NCBI GenBank assembly: GCA_029245025.1
Contig: JAQWQC010000013.1
Coordinates: forward strand, 62,001 to 126,000
Direction of reading: 5' to 3'
From: Rhodospirillaceae bacterium
GTDB lineage: Bacteria; Pseudomonadota; Alphaproteobacteria; Rhodospirillales; Rhodospirillaceae
Length of the DNA: 64,000 bases
The position numbers were made by a program, and so were the translations under genes. Shown here piece after piece: positions 26,416 through 34,981 of this stretch. The first letter of the stretch is position 1. The number at the start of each line of letters is the position of its first letter. The notes beneath the pieces are model-generated. The model made no database searches. It had not been told where the DNA came from and saw only the letters and a list, made by a program, of their open reading frames with translations.

Positions 26416-26570
26416 TCATAGTCTCCGAGGCTGATCAGTTGCTGAAGGTTTCATGCACGCTATCCGCCCAGCACCGATGGGATCAAGCGGCATCATTAAC
26501 GCGTGGACTTGAATACCCCGATAGCCCAAGTGAATCACCGTTCTTGTCATCGCTTGTGGTATACTGCCCT

Positions 26571-27767
26571 GTGCCCGTTCTGTTCATCACCATATTCGCC
26601 GCTGTAATCCCGGCGAGCATCATCTTACCGATGCTGCCTTTTATCGGGCAGAAGTACGGTGCCACGTCGTTCGAAATATCTCTTCTATTCACGTTGATGC
26701 CGGCACTGATTATCGTGTTCGCGCCCATGTGGGGACGTCTCTCCGACAAGTTCGGTCGCAAGCCTGTGTTTATGGTCTCACTTGCCGCCAGCTCAATAAA
26801 CTTCATCATTTTTGGTTTAGTCGACAGTCTTGAGGCGATGTTCGTCGTTCGAGCAATGCAGGGGGTGACCGGCGGCAATGTCTCCATCGCATTCGCCATG
26901 GTCGCCGACACCTCAGACCATGAAAACCGCGCCAGGTATCTTGGCTACGCGACCGGCGCAACGGCCTTGGCTTTCTCTGTTGGGCCAGTCCTCGGTGGCT
27001 TTCTTATGGGTAGTGACCTCGCGACCTTCACCCACGCAACTCCGTCTTTCTTGGCGGCAGGTCTCGCCGCGGTTGCCACTGTTATTGGAGTTGTGTTCCT
27101 TAAGGAAACGCGAGTCGGAACCAGCCGCAAGGGCGACCCCACTATCCCCAGAAATACAAGCGTGGACGAAACATCCGTATCTGCCAGCGTGCCAATCGGT
27201 CGTATCGGTTTAGCATTGCTGATTGGACAGTTTCTGGTCGCCGGGTATGTAGGGGGGTCTGACCAGTTCGCCTTCGCTTTTTGGGCACAGGGGCTGCATA
27301 ACTGGGGACCGGATGATGTAAGCTTCGGCATGGCCGCCATGGGTTTGGGCTACATGATTGGCACACTCGGTCTTGTCGGCCCCTTGTCGACGCGCTTAGG
27401 TGACCTAGGTGCTTATCTGGTCGGTGGCGTATTGGATGTACTGGGCCTAGCGATTTTACTACTCGGAACTAACGTCTGGGTCTCAGCAGCTGGCTTATGG
27501 ATTGCAGTCATCGGCGTAGGTATTTGGAGCACCGTCCTCTCAAGCGTCCTTACCAAAGTGAGCCCTGAGGATAAAGTCGGCTATATGCTGGGGCTGTCAA
27601 ATGGCTCATCTATGATTGGGCGAGTTTGCGGCCCAATGATAGCGGGTAGCTTCTTTCTCGAGATCAATCTCAACCTGCCCTTTGTCATAAGTCTTGTTTT
27701 GGTGTTGGTAGTCGTTGCCAATGCAACCCGGCTACTGGTAATTCAACAGAGGGTCGCGTCCACATGA
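26571..27767 (+). CDS. MFS transporter, tetracycline/multidrug-like
   Basis: An inner-membrane carrier of about 398 aa and twelve predicted helices. The MFS signature loop GRLSDKFGRKPVFMVSL lies between helices 2 and 3, and GFLMGSDLATF further on resembles the TetA/DHA1 group. The start is unclear: an open frame reaches 26352 but would run through the divergent hisC promoter; GTG at 26571 (VPVLFITIFAAVIPAS) begins just before helix 1, though without a clear ribosome site. The carrier may export a toxic intermediate or drug. The gene is 34 nt before the carbonic anhydrase. Confidence 0.75.
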   Translation: MPVLFITIFAAVIPASIILPMLPFIGQKYGATSFEISLLFTLMPALIIVFAPMWGRLSDKFGRKPVFMVSLAASSINFIIFGLVDSLEAMFVVRAMQGVTGGNVSIAFAMVADTSDHENRARYLGYATGATALAFSVGPVLGGFLMGSDLATFTHATPSFLAAGLAAVATVIGVVFLKETRVGTSRKGDPTIPRNTSVDETSVSASVPIGRIGLALLIGQFLVAGYVGGSDQFAFAFWAQGLHNWGPDDVSFGMAAMGLGYMIGTLGLVGPLSTRLGDLGAYLVGGVLDVLGLAILLLGTNVWVSAAGLWIAVIGVGIWSTVLSSVLTKVSPEDKVGYMLGLSNGSSMIGRVCGPMIAGSFFLEINLNLPFVISLVLVLVVVANATRLLVIQQRVAST

Positions 27768-27801
27768 CGTTGACCGCTCGCATGAATGACCAGGAGCGCA
27801 A

Positions 27802-28443
27802 ATGTCTTCGTTAGTAGAAACCCTGAGATCTGGACACCAGCGCTATCGCGAAACACGGCTGCCAGAATATCAGCCTTTATTCAAAGAGTTAGCTGATCGC
27901 GGCCAAAGCCCAAAAGCTCTGGTTATCGCCTGCAGTGATTCGCGTGTCGATCCGACCCTGATGTTCAATCAGAACCCCGGTGAACTATTTGTGATTCGTA
28001 ATGTTGCCAACGTCGTACCGCCCTATGACCCAGGCCCAGGCTATCACGGCACCAGCGCGGCGCTAGAGTTCGCTATTACAGGCCTCGAACTAACAGATAT
28101 TATTGTCATGGGACATGCCCAGTGTGGTGGCGTGAATGCGCTCATTCAGATGGCTGATGGCGCCCCCACTGCGGGAGAGTTCATTGGTCCATGGATGTCC
28201 ATCGCCATGCCAGCCGTTCAGGCCGCTAGCGAGGGTGGAGATGGTCACGTCGATACGGACCGCGGCATCAAAACAGAATTGGCTATCGTGAGATTATCGA
28301 TCCAAAACCTTCAAACCTTTCCCTGGGTCGCGAGCCGTGTTGCCGACGGCACCCTAAACATTCACGGCTTTTACTTTGATATTCGCAACGGGTTTCTTCA
28401 TTGGCTAAATCCAGAGAAAGACCGCTTTGAGGACTTTTCCTGA
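27802..28443 (+). CDS. Beta-class carbonic anhydrase
   Basis: The 213-aa protein has the zinc ligands Cys44, His105 and Cys108 and the catalytic Asp46-Arg48 pair: ACSDSRVDP at 43-51 and GHAQCGG at 104-110. It interconverts CO2 and bicarbonate in the cytoplasm and is of full length. It follows the MFS gene closely and leads a run of small genes (ArsC-like, membrane protein, phosphatase) that may share a transcript. Confidence 0.9.
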   Translation: MSSLVETLRSGHQRYRETRLPEYQPLFKELADRGQSPKALVIACSDSRVDPTLMFNQNPGELFVIRNVANVVPPYDPGPGYHGTSAALEFAITGLELTDIIVMGHAQCGGVNALIQMADGAPTAGEFIGPWMSIAMPAVQAASEGGDGHVDTDRGIKTELAIVRLSIQNLQTFPWVASRVADGTLNIHGFYFDIRNGFLHWLNPEKDRFEDFS

Positions 28444-28540
28444 CCGTCCTCCCATCACCTACACGCTAACCAGGGCAAGGTGTTCGCCATCCGGCGATAC
28501 TAAGAGCTCAGCAACTAAGACACGACTGGAGATCATCACT

Positions 28541-28882
28541 ATGGCTGTTACCATTTATCACAATCCCCGTTGCTCAAAATCGCGGGAAACCTTGGCACTT
28601 ATCGAAGAAAATGGAATTAAGCCGATTATTGTAAGCTACCTTGAAACACCACCCAGCCAATCCACACTGAAAGATATTTTAGGTATGCTCAGTGCTGCAC
28701 CTAGTGACATTGTCCGCAAGAAAGAAGCTAAAGAGGCGGGATTGGATATTTCGTCGATGAGTGAAGCGGCCATTGTAAAAGCGATGACAGAACACCCAGC
28801 TATTATTGAACGTCCAATTGTTGTCTCCGGCAAAAAAGCAGCAATAGGCCGCCCCCCCGAGAGTATTCTGGAAATTCTTTGA
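28541..28882 (+). CDS. ArsC/Spx-like arsenate reductase family protein
   Basis: The 113-aa glutaredoxin-fold protein has the ArsC motif YHNPRCSKSRETL with Cys11, the segment ETPPSQSTLKDILGML, and the C-terminal ERPIVVSGKKAAIGRPPE with the conserved Arg. These features match glutaredoxin-dependent arsenate reductase (ArsC, about 115-140 aa) and the related YffB/YfgD group. No ars operon partners are near, so arsenate reduction is not proved. ATG at 28541 follows GGAGATCATC. Its stop overlaps the TTG start of the next gene. Confidence 0.8.
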   Translation: MAVTIYHNPRCSKSRETLALIEENGIKPIIVSYLETPPSQSTLKDILGMLSAAPSDIVRKKEAKEAGLDISSMSEAAIVKAMTEHPAIIERPIVVSGKKAAIGRPPESILEIL

Positions 28883-29346
28883 CGTTCTCGCAAAAACAAA
28901 AGCAGATCGGCTTAGGCGCTTTCGCCGCACTGATCATCATTGGTGTTTGGCTCTTCTACAATCGGTGGACTCGTGAAGATGCGGCCAATGCCCAGCATTA
29001 CCGAGTCGCCATGCTCGAAGTCCGGGAGGCCATCTTCTACGCAAACGATAAGGGTGGCTTAATAAACCCTAATGATGTGCAATATCTGCTAGACCGGTAT
29101 AGCATAGCGGTTCAGGAAGCAGAGTTAGTAAGAGACGATGTTCTCAGCAAACTTCATTCCAAACTCCCCGACGCATGGCACGATCTGTTTGTACCCAGCA
29201 CACAGATCTATGTTCGCGCTCTTCGGGACCAAGACCGAGACTTGGCACGACAGGCCGGCCTCCTCCAGGATGATTGGGTACGGTGGTTGCGGCTAAATGG
29301 GCATCAAATCAAAGTGCCCCCCGCACCCACATGCAATGACGGATAG
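28879..29346 (+). CDS. Small membrane-anchored protein, unknown function
   Basis: This 155-aa protein has one N-terminal hydrophobic segment (about residues 10-26, LGAFAALIIIGVWLFYN) and then a mainly helical, charged domain (DDVLSKLHSKLPDAWHDLF, RALRDQDRDLARQAGLLQDDW). The start is TTG, overlapping the ArsC stop by 4 nt. I do not recognise a family. The layout suggests a bitopic inner-membrane protein whose soluble part faces the periplasm. Co-transcription with ArsC-like and phosphatase genes is likely. Confidence 0.55.
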   Translation: MTFSQKQKQIGLGAFAALIIIGVWLFYNRWTREDAANAQHYRVAMLEVREAIFYANDKGGLINPNDVQYLLDRYSIAVQEAELVRDDVLSKLHSKLPDAWHDLFVPSTQIYVRALRDQDRDLARQAGLLQDDWVRWLRLNGHQIKVPPAPTCNDG

Positions 29347-29358
29347 TAGCGCAATATC

Positions 29359-29925
29359 ATGAGACCCATAAAAACCAGCGTCACCCACCCACTACCCCTT
29401 GCTGTAGTTAGCGCGCCAAAAGCTCCCGGCCGGATTTACTTCACCATGTGCCCCGGGAAAAAACAGCCGAACGCTGACACCGGGCCATGGGACCGCGACC
29501 TCGACACGGACTTAGATGCGATTACAGACGCTGAGGTCACCACGATGGTAACTTTGATGGAAAGCCACGAAATCGCGGCTTGCGCTCTGTCATCCGAGAC
29601 GCTTACTGAAGCCTGCCAGTCGCGTGGTATCGCCTGGCATCACTGCCCCATTGTTGATCTTGAAACACCTAGTGAAGACTGGGAGAAAACATGGGATAAA
29701 CTTGGCGAGTCTTTCCGGCAGATGCTTCAAAACGGTGAAAACATTCTACTCCACTGTCGCGGTGGCCGAGGCCGGGCGGGCATGATTGCCGCACGTCTGC
29801 TGGTAGAATTAGGCATGTCCCCGGATACTGCGATATCCAATGTTAGAATACAAAGACCGGAAGCAATAGAAACCGCAGTTCAAGAAGAATATGTCAGCAC
29901 AACGAGCGTGGTCGCAGACCGCTAG
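29359..29925 (+). CDS. Dual-specificity/tyrosine phosphatase (CDKN3-like)
   Basis: The 188-aa protein carries the Cys-x5-Arg phosphatase loop HCRGGRGRAG, with Cys133 and Arg139, and a candidate general acid Asp100 in VDLETPS. The fold is that of cyclin-dependent-kinase-inhibitor-3-like phosphatases, in which bacteria also have members. It probably removes phosphate from protein Tyr/Ser/Thr or a small molecule in the cytoplasm. It ends the small-gene run that begins with the carbonic anhydrase; 137 nt of non-coding DNA follow before the TonB receptor gene. Confidence 0.8.
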   Translation: MRPIKTSVTHPLPLAVVSAPKAPGRIYFTMCPGKKQPNADTGPWDRDLDTDLDAITDAEVTTMVTLMESHEIAACALSSETLTEACQSRGIAWHHCPIVDLETPSEDWEKTWDKLGESFRQMLQNGENILLHCRGGRGRAGMIAARLLVELGMSPDTAISNVRIQRPEAIETAVQEEYVSTTSVVADR

Positions 29926-30049
29926 CAGATCATAAGTCCGTGAATAGGAATAGACCGCATTGATCTGCGCGTCGTTTAGATTTAAGGGGTTAAACGAGAG
30001 TTTTTAGAAATACGGCAGGGTCTGCGCATATAAACTAACGCCCCGCCAT

Positions 30050-30054
30050 AGGAG
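30050..30054 (+). promoter_or_regulatory. Ribosome binding site AGGAG for a TTG start
   Basis: AGGAG lies 8 nt before TTG at 30063. It supports this unusual start because the first 24 codons then form a signal peptide. Confidence 0.7.
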
Positions 30055-30062
30055 TTTGTCGA

Positions 30063-32183
30063 TTGCGGCACATTGCGATTTTAGCGTTAACCGCAGGACT
30101 GATTGGACTGACTCTTTCAAACTGGGCCCAAGCGCAACCAACACCGCTTCCTGAACAATCTGATGATGGTGTCACGGTATATGGCCCAAAATTCTTTGAG
30201 CCCTATCGCCCCACTCACGCAAAGGACATGCTTGAGCGTGTACCCGGGGCGGCTGGTGCACTCAATAACAGTGCAGGTACTGCATCCGGCAATGAAGATC
30301 GCCGCGGTCTGCGGTCGCAGACAACACAGGTACTAATCAACGGCAAGCGGCTGACGACCAAAGGTAATACCATTCAAGACTACTTTGAACGCATCCCCGC
30401 GAGCCAAGTCGAACGCATCGAAGTCATCACAGGTAACGTTCGGGAGATCGATGCTGATGTCGGTCAACGTGTGATCAATGTTGTTCTCGCGGATACCGGC
30501 GGCATTGGAGGCACCTGGAGCATAGGTGATGTGTCGTTCACCGATGGTCAACACATGCCAACCTTATCCGGGTCGATTAGCGGTGAGCCTGGCAAATGGA
30601 GCTACACCCTTTCAGGCGAAACACGTCCGCGACAACTCCCTCGCGTTCAAAAAGAATTATTTTCTAATTCCAATGGCCTTCCGATCGTCGACCGGGAAGA
30701 ACAAAGGCGCATGAACAGCCGTCGATATGTCGGTCGAGGTCGCGTTGCCTACAATTTCGACACTGACCATCAAGCGCAGCTAAGTGGATTCATTGAAGAC
30801 AGACCGATTACCAATCAGAGAGACGTTCTGTTTGCCTTCGACCTTGATGGCGATGGCAACCGCATCGCTAACGGAGGCAGTGTCCAACAACTGTCGGGTA
30901 GAGACCTCAAATATGAAGTCAGCGGGGACTACACCGTTCCCCTGACGAAAACACTTAATTTTAAAGGACTATTTGTTTACGCCGTTAATCAACAAGATAG
31001 AGAAAATGAAGATTTCAGTTTCGTCGTCGATCCCGACGCGCCAACTCCGTTTTCCGGTGATACCCGAGACGAAAAAGCGACAGAAATAATTCTGCGCGGA
31101 ACTTTAGATTGGGCCTTTGCAAACTCCCAGAGTATAGAGGTGGGTGTAGAGGGCGCGATCAATAGCCTGGACAAAACACAGCTCTTCTTTGACGTCACAA
31201 ATGGAATCCAGACAGTCCGAGACGTTTTTAACGCAGACCAAATCGTCTCAGAAGACCGGGTAGAAACATTCGTTAATCACACTTGGCGGCCAACTCAAAA
31301 TTTGGAGGTTGAGACGGGAATTGCCGCAGAGTTTTCCTGGCTAGATCAGGTCGGCTCTGACGTAGACACTAGCCGCAAGTTTAAATTCGCGAAGCCAAGC
31401 CTCGACGTGTATTACACAGCATCTGATAGTACACGATTCTTCTCGTCGGTACGCCGCGACGTCGGACAACTTGAATTTAGTGATTTTGTGGCTGATCTCG
31501 ATCGGGATGATGGTGAAATCGACGCAGGCAATCCTAACCTCGCGCCCGAAAAATCGTGGGACTTTGAAATTGGAACAGAGCACCGGCTGGCCAATCAAGC
31601 CGGGGTAGTAAACTTGCGAGCGTTTTATCGGGATGTCAGCGACGTCAACGACATTGTTCCGTTCGGCGCTGTAGATTCCGCACCAGGTAACCTGGGTGAA
31701 GGCTCGCACTATGGGGCCGAGATCGAAACCAGCTTGCAACTTCGGCAACTTGGCCTAATCGACGCAGTTATATCGTCGAAATTTTTATGGCAAGATTCCC
31801 AAGTCGAAGATCCATTCACCGGCTTGAGTCGCAGGTTCTCAAATCAAAATCACTACGAGTTAACCGTCGACGCACGGCACGATGTGCAAGCCTGGGCTAT
31901 TTCTTATGGAACTGCAATCGGATGGAATGGACCCAAAATAAGGAGTGACTTTAGTACAGTCGAGCGTGAAATCACAGGCCCTGACGTTCGAATCTTCTTC
32001 GAAAAACGTTTCGTAAACAGCATTGTGGGTCGACTGTTTTGGGGCAACGTGCTGCGTCCAAAAACAAAAAGGACGCGCATCGTATTTGTTACGTCGCAGG
32101 CTGATGGCGAAATACTCCGCACCGAGTTCCGTACACAAAAACAGGGCGGGTACTACGGGTTTAGCTTCCGTGGTACTTTTTAA
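30063..32183 (+). CDS. TonB-dependent outer-membrane receptor
   Basis: The 706-aa precursor begins with a signal peptide (about residues 1-24, ending AQAQP), then a plug domain (about 45-150; TTQVLINGKRLTTKG, ERIEVITGNVREIDADVGQRV) and a large antiparallel barrel. DPDAPTPFSGDTR and the closing GYYGFSFRGTF (terminal aromatic) fit a barrel protein. It probably imports a ligand with TonB energy. No siderophore or sugar genes lie near, so the ligand is open; the nearest transport gene is a peptide-binding protein. Confidence 0.85.
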   Translation: MRHIAILALTAGLIGLTLSNWAQAQPTPLPEQSDDGVTVYGPKFFEPYRPTHAKDMLERVPGAAGALNNSAGTASGNEDRRGLRSQTTQVLINGKRLTTKGNTIQDYFERIPASQVERIEVITGNVREIDADVGQRVINVVLADTGGIGGTWSIGDVSFTDGQHMPTLSGSISGEPGKWSYTLSGETRPRQLPRVQKELFSNSNGLPIVDREEQRRMNSRRYVGRGRVAYNFDTDHQAQLSGFIEDRPITNQRDVLFAFDLDGDGNRIANGGSVQQLSGRDLKYEVSGDYTVPLTKTLNFKGLFVYAVNQQDRENEDFSFVVDPDAPTPFSGDTRDEKATEIILRGTLDWAFANSQSIEVGVEGAINSLDKTQLFFDVTNGIQTVRDVFNADQIVSEDRVETFVNHTWRPTQNLEVETGIAAEFSWLDQVGSDVDTSRKFKFAKPSLDVYYTASDSTRFFSSVRRDVGQLEFSDFVADLDRDDGEIDAGNPNLAPEKSWDFEIGTEHRLANQAGVVNLRAFYRDVSDVNDIVPFGAVDSAPGNLGEGSHYGAEIETSLQLRQLGLIDAVISSKFLWQDSQVEDPFTGLSRRFSNQNHYELTVDARHDVQAWAISYGTAIGWNGPKIRSDFSTVEREITGPDVRIFFEKRFVNSIVGRLFWGNVLRPKTKRTRIVFVTSQADGEILRTEFRTQKQGGYYGFSFRGTF

Positions 32184-32304
32184 ACGAAGAACAGCGGAGC
32201 TAATCAGTGCTGAAATCCCCGGCCGTCGCAATACTCTTTTTTTTATAGCAAAGCTTGTCATAGCCGCTGATAACGCCCCATTTTTGATGGATGAAATTGG
32301 GTAA

Positions 32305-32571
32305 CAAGACCTGATAGGTTTATCTGAAGACGGCGTCTCATTCTTATTCGGGTGGCTGGACGGTTACTTAAACCAGATGCACGGTACCGCAAACCTAAAT
32401 GATGTGGCGATAGGGGCGCTAGGTAGCATGATCCATGAAGAGTGCGGAAAGTCAAAAACAGGTCCCATTTTGGATATGCTGAATGAACGCATCCGACATG
32501 ATGCCTGGCGCCAACGCCCCTCACCCATCGGCGGCCCTGGAATACTCGTCACCGTCGGCAAAATTAAATAG
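32305..32571 (+). pseudogene. HdeA/HdeB-like periplasmic protein, 5' truncated
   Basis: The frame opens after TAA at 32302-32304 and runs about 88 codons to a stop at 32571. The peptide has FLFGWLDGYLNQMHG and MIHEECGKSKTGPILDML, resembling HdeA/HdeB-like acid-stress chaperones (mature about 90 aa with two Cys). The first conserved Cys and the signal peptide are missing, and no start codon with a ribosome site is seen upstream; an internal ATG lies at 32377. It is likely a remnant. The intergenic region 32184-32841 holds no other gene-like sequence that I can recognise. Confidence 0.4.
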
Positions 32572-32841
32572 GTAAAAATAAACCCGTCGAAGACGGGGAT
32601 ACTGTCGCGGCCCAGCTATACACAGAGACCCTGAAAGCATACCGATACGATGTGGTTAGCGCCCCCAAGGTATGCATTTGAATCAGCGAAAAGTGCATAT
32701 TCCACTTCCCTTTACTGACAGACTTGCTATCCACTTATGGACTGTAATGGAGGCACCTAAAGAGCAGCCATAGTAATGGCCAATTTTTCAACATTGTGTC
32801 CTATTCAATCGGCACCCAATGACACAGATCTAACTTAGGAA

Positions 32842-34440
32842 ATGCAAATGGGACATCCCAAGAAGTGTAGAGAGGCGGTGACCTTTGCGATGTGCGTTGT
32901 TCTGATGACGACGTCCGCCTTGGCCCAAGACCTGCGGGTGTTTCGGCGTGGCGGAAGTGGCGATCCAGAAAGCCTCGACCCGCACAAACTTCTCAGCGCT
33001 TTCGAATCCACGATTATGACAGACATGTTTGTCGCCCTGGCAACGACTTCGCCAGAGGACGACCCTATCCCAGGCTCAGCAGAATCCTGGGCAATCAGTG
33101 ACGACGGTCTGACATATACTTTTGACATGCGTGATGGACTGCTGTGGTCCGATGGAACACCAATCGACGCGTATGATTTCCTATACACTTTTCGTCGCCA
33201 ACTTGATCCCGCCACAGCGTCCCGTACTGCAGAATATTTTACGCCAATTATAAATGCAGAGGCCGTTCTACGCGGAGACTTACCCGTGGAGGGTCTTGGT
33301 GTCGAAGCAATTGATTCAGACACGCTGGTTATCAGGCTCGCATACCCGGCACCCTATCTGATGGACATTCTCGCCATTGACGCTCGCCCAGCGCCCAAAC
33401 ACGTTGTCGAGAAATACGGCGCTGAATGGACCCGCCCGGAGAACATGGTCGTAAACGGCCCATTCAAATTAGCCGAGTGGTTGCCAGGGTCGCATGTCAA
33501 ACTGGTAAAGAATGAGTACTTTTACGATGCAAAGAATGTTCAATTAGATGTGGTTTACCATGTCCCGTCTGAAGACATGAACACCGCCTTCCGACGGTTT
33601 CAATCAGGAGAGCTGAACGCCCTCGTATTCTTCCCACCCAATCAACTCAGTATGATTCAAGAATCAATGCCAGAGACTCTTCGAGTCACACCCGGGCTGA
33701 CGACAGAACTCTACCTATTTAATACGAAACACCCTCCCTTTGACGATGTCAGGGTTAGGCGTGCTTTATCGATGGCGGTGGATCGGGAAACCTTGGTGAA
33801 TCGTGTCCTGCGTACAGGCGAAATTCCCGCCTACAGCTATATCCCTCCTACAGTGCGCAACTACGAAAAACGCCCAAAAGCTGACTTCGCTAGCCTGCCC
33901 ATGAAAGAACGACGCGTTGAGGCGAAAAGACTGCTGACAGAAGCTGGCTTTGGCCCAGGCAACCCGTTGGTAGTTCCACTACGCTACAACACCCAAGACT
34001 TACAGGCGCGTCAGGCGGCCGCGATCGGTGCCATGTGGCAGCAGGTTGGTGTCCGGACGGAGTTGTTCAACACCGAACGTAAGATGCTGGCATCGGATCG
34101 CATGAATAATAATTTCAGCGTGGCCCGTTATCTTCACGTCGCAGGAAATTACGAACCAGCCTCGTTTATTCAGTTCTTACAATCCGACCTTAGTTCCCGA
34201 AACTTTACCCAATATGACAGCGCGGCCTTCAACGCCCTATTCTTGAAGGCCTGGCGCGTAAACGATCCGGAAGAACGTGCAAAATTAACCTATGAAGCGG
34301 AGCGACAGGCCTTGGCCGACCAGCCCATGATACCCCTGTATTTCTATTCTGGGAGGCGCTTAGTACGTCCCAATATCAGCGGCTGGGTTGATAATGCGCG
34401 CGGGGTATATCCGTCTCGCTGGCTAGCATTCAAGGAGTAG
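32842..34440 (+). CDS. Peptide/oligopeptide ABC transporter substrate-binding protein (OppA-like)
   Basis: The 532-aa precursor has a signal peptide (about residues 1-28, ending ALAQD) and the SBP_bac_5 fold: GSGDPESLDPHKLL at the start, WAISDDGLTYTFDMRDGLLWSDGTP, MVVNGPFKLAEWLPGSHVKL, and VRRALSMAVDRETLV. It would bind peptides in the periplasm for an ABC importer. No permease or ATPase gene is adjacent, so it may use a transporter coded elsewhere. Confidence 0.85.
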   Translation: MQMGHPKKCREAVTFAMCVVLMTTSALAQDLRVFRRGGSGDPESLDPHKLLSAFESTIMTDMFVALATTSPEDDPIPGSAESWAISDDGLTYTFDMRDGLLWSDGTPIDAYDFLYTFRRQLDPATASRTAEYFTPIINAEAVLRGDLPVEGLGVEAIDSDTLVIRLAYPAPYLMDILAIDARPAPKHVVEKYGAEWTRPENMVVNGPFKLAEWLPGSHVKLVKNEYFYDAKNVQLDVVYHVPSEDMNTAFRRFQSGELNALVFFPPNQLSMIQESMPETLRVTPGLTTELYLFNTKHPPFDDVRVRRALSMAVDRETLVNRVLRTGEIPAYSYIPPTVRNYEKRPKADFASLPMKERRVEAKRLLTEAGFGPGNPLVVPLRYNTQDLQARQAAAIGAMWQQVGVRTELFNTERKMLASDRMNNNFSVARYLHVAGNYEPASFIQFLQSDLSSRNFTQYDSAAFNALFLKAWRVNDPEERAKLTYEAERQALADQPMIPLYFYSGRRLVRPNISGWVDNARGVYPSRWLAFKE

Positions 34441-34601
34441 ACCTATTTCCCAAATAAATCCAATTACTTAGGGGGTTTCTGGCGAAGCAGTCGGTTGGGT
34501 CCGGCCAATGACCGCCGTAATAACGACAATTGCACCGCTCGGAAGAGCACACTATCCTAGAGGCTTTCAGGCAGCTGCCTTACCGTAAGAGAGAGGGAAC
34601 C

Positions 34602-34952
34602 ATGGCCACAAGCAAACTCAAGACAGATCGTCCGACCTACGCCTCTGACTTTATTCCGTCAGATGTTGAGCGGGCCGTATTCCTGGGCAATCCGGTTCTC
34701 GACAACATGATGACCAGTCTCATCGCCCTTGGCGCAGAAGTGTGGTCGAACCGCCGCCGCATGAAGGTTGTGGAAGCACTTTTGGCTGAAAAAGGTGTCA
34801 CCGATGAAATGATCGAAACCTATATGCCAACAGCTGAACAGGAAGCTGAGTGGCAGAAAGACCGGGATCGCTTTATCGACCTCACATATTCGCCGCTGCT
34901 GCGCGAAGGAGACCTTCCTGTCTCTGCTGCCTTCACACGCGAAAATAAGTAA
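34602..34952 (+). CDS. Uncharacterised 116-aa protein paired with the Tat methyltransferase
   Basis: The 116-aa protein has no signal peptide. It has a mostly helical pattern (TYASDFIPSDVERAVFLG, then LLAEKGVTDEMIETYMPTAEQE) and no Cys. ATG at 34602 follows GAGAGGGAAC, a good ribosome site; an earlier in-frame start at 34530 has none. A spacer of 29 nt leads to the Tat-leader methyltransferase gene, so the two form an operon. I do not recognise the family. A role as an accessory or chaperone of the exported methyltransferase-like protein is only an inference. Confidence 0.6.
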   Translation: MATSKLKTDRPTYASDFIPSDVERAVFLGNPVLDNMMTSLIALGAEVWSNRRRMKVVEALLAEKGVTDEMIETYMPTAEQEAEWQKDRDRFIDLTYSPLLREGDLPVSAAFTRENK

Positions 34953-34981
34953 GTTTCAGACTGGAAAGAGGAGGTCAGAGC

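Noticed and set aside
26352-26570. N-terminal extension of the MFS gene
   Set aside because: It runs through the hisC 5' end on the other strand, has no membrane-protein character and no ribosome site.
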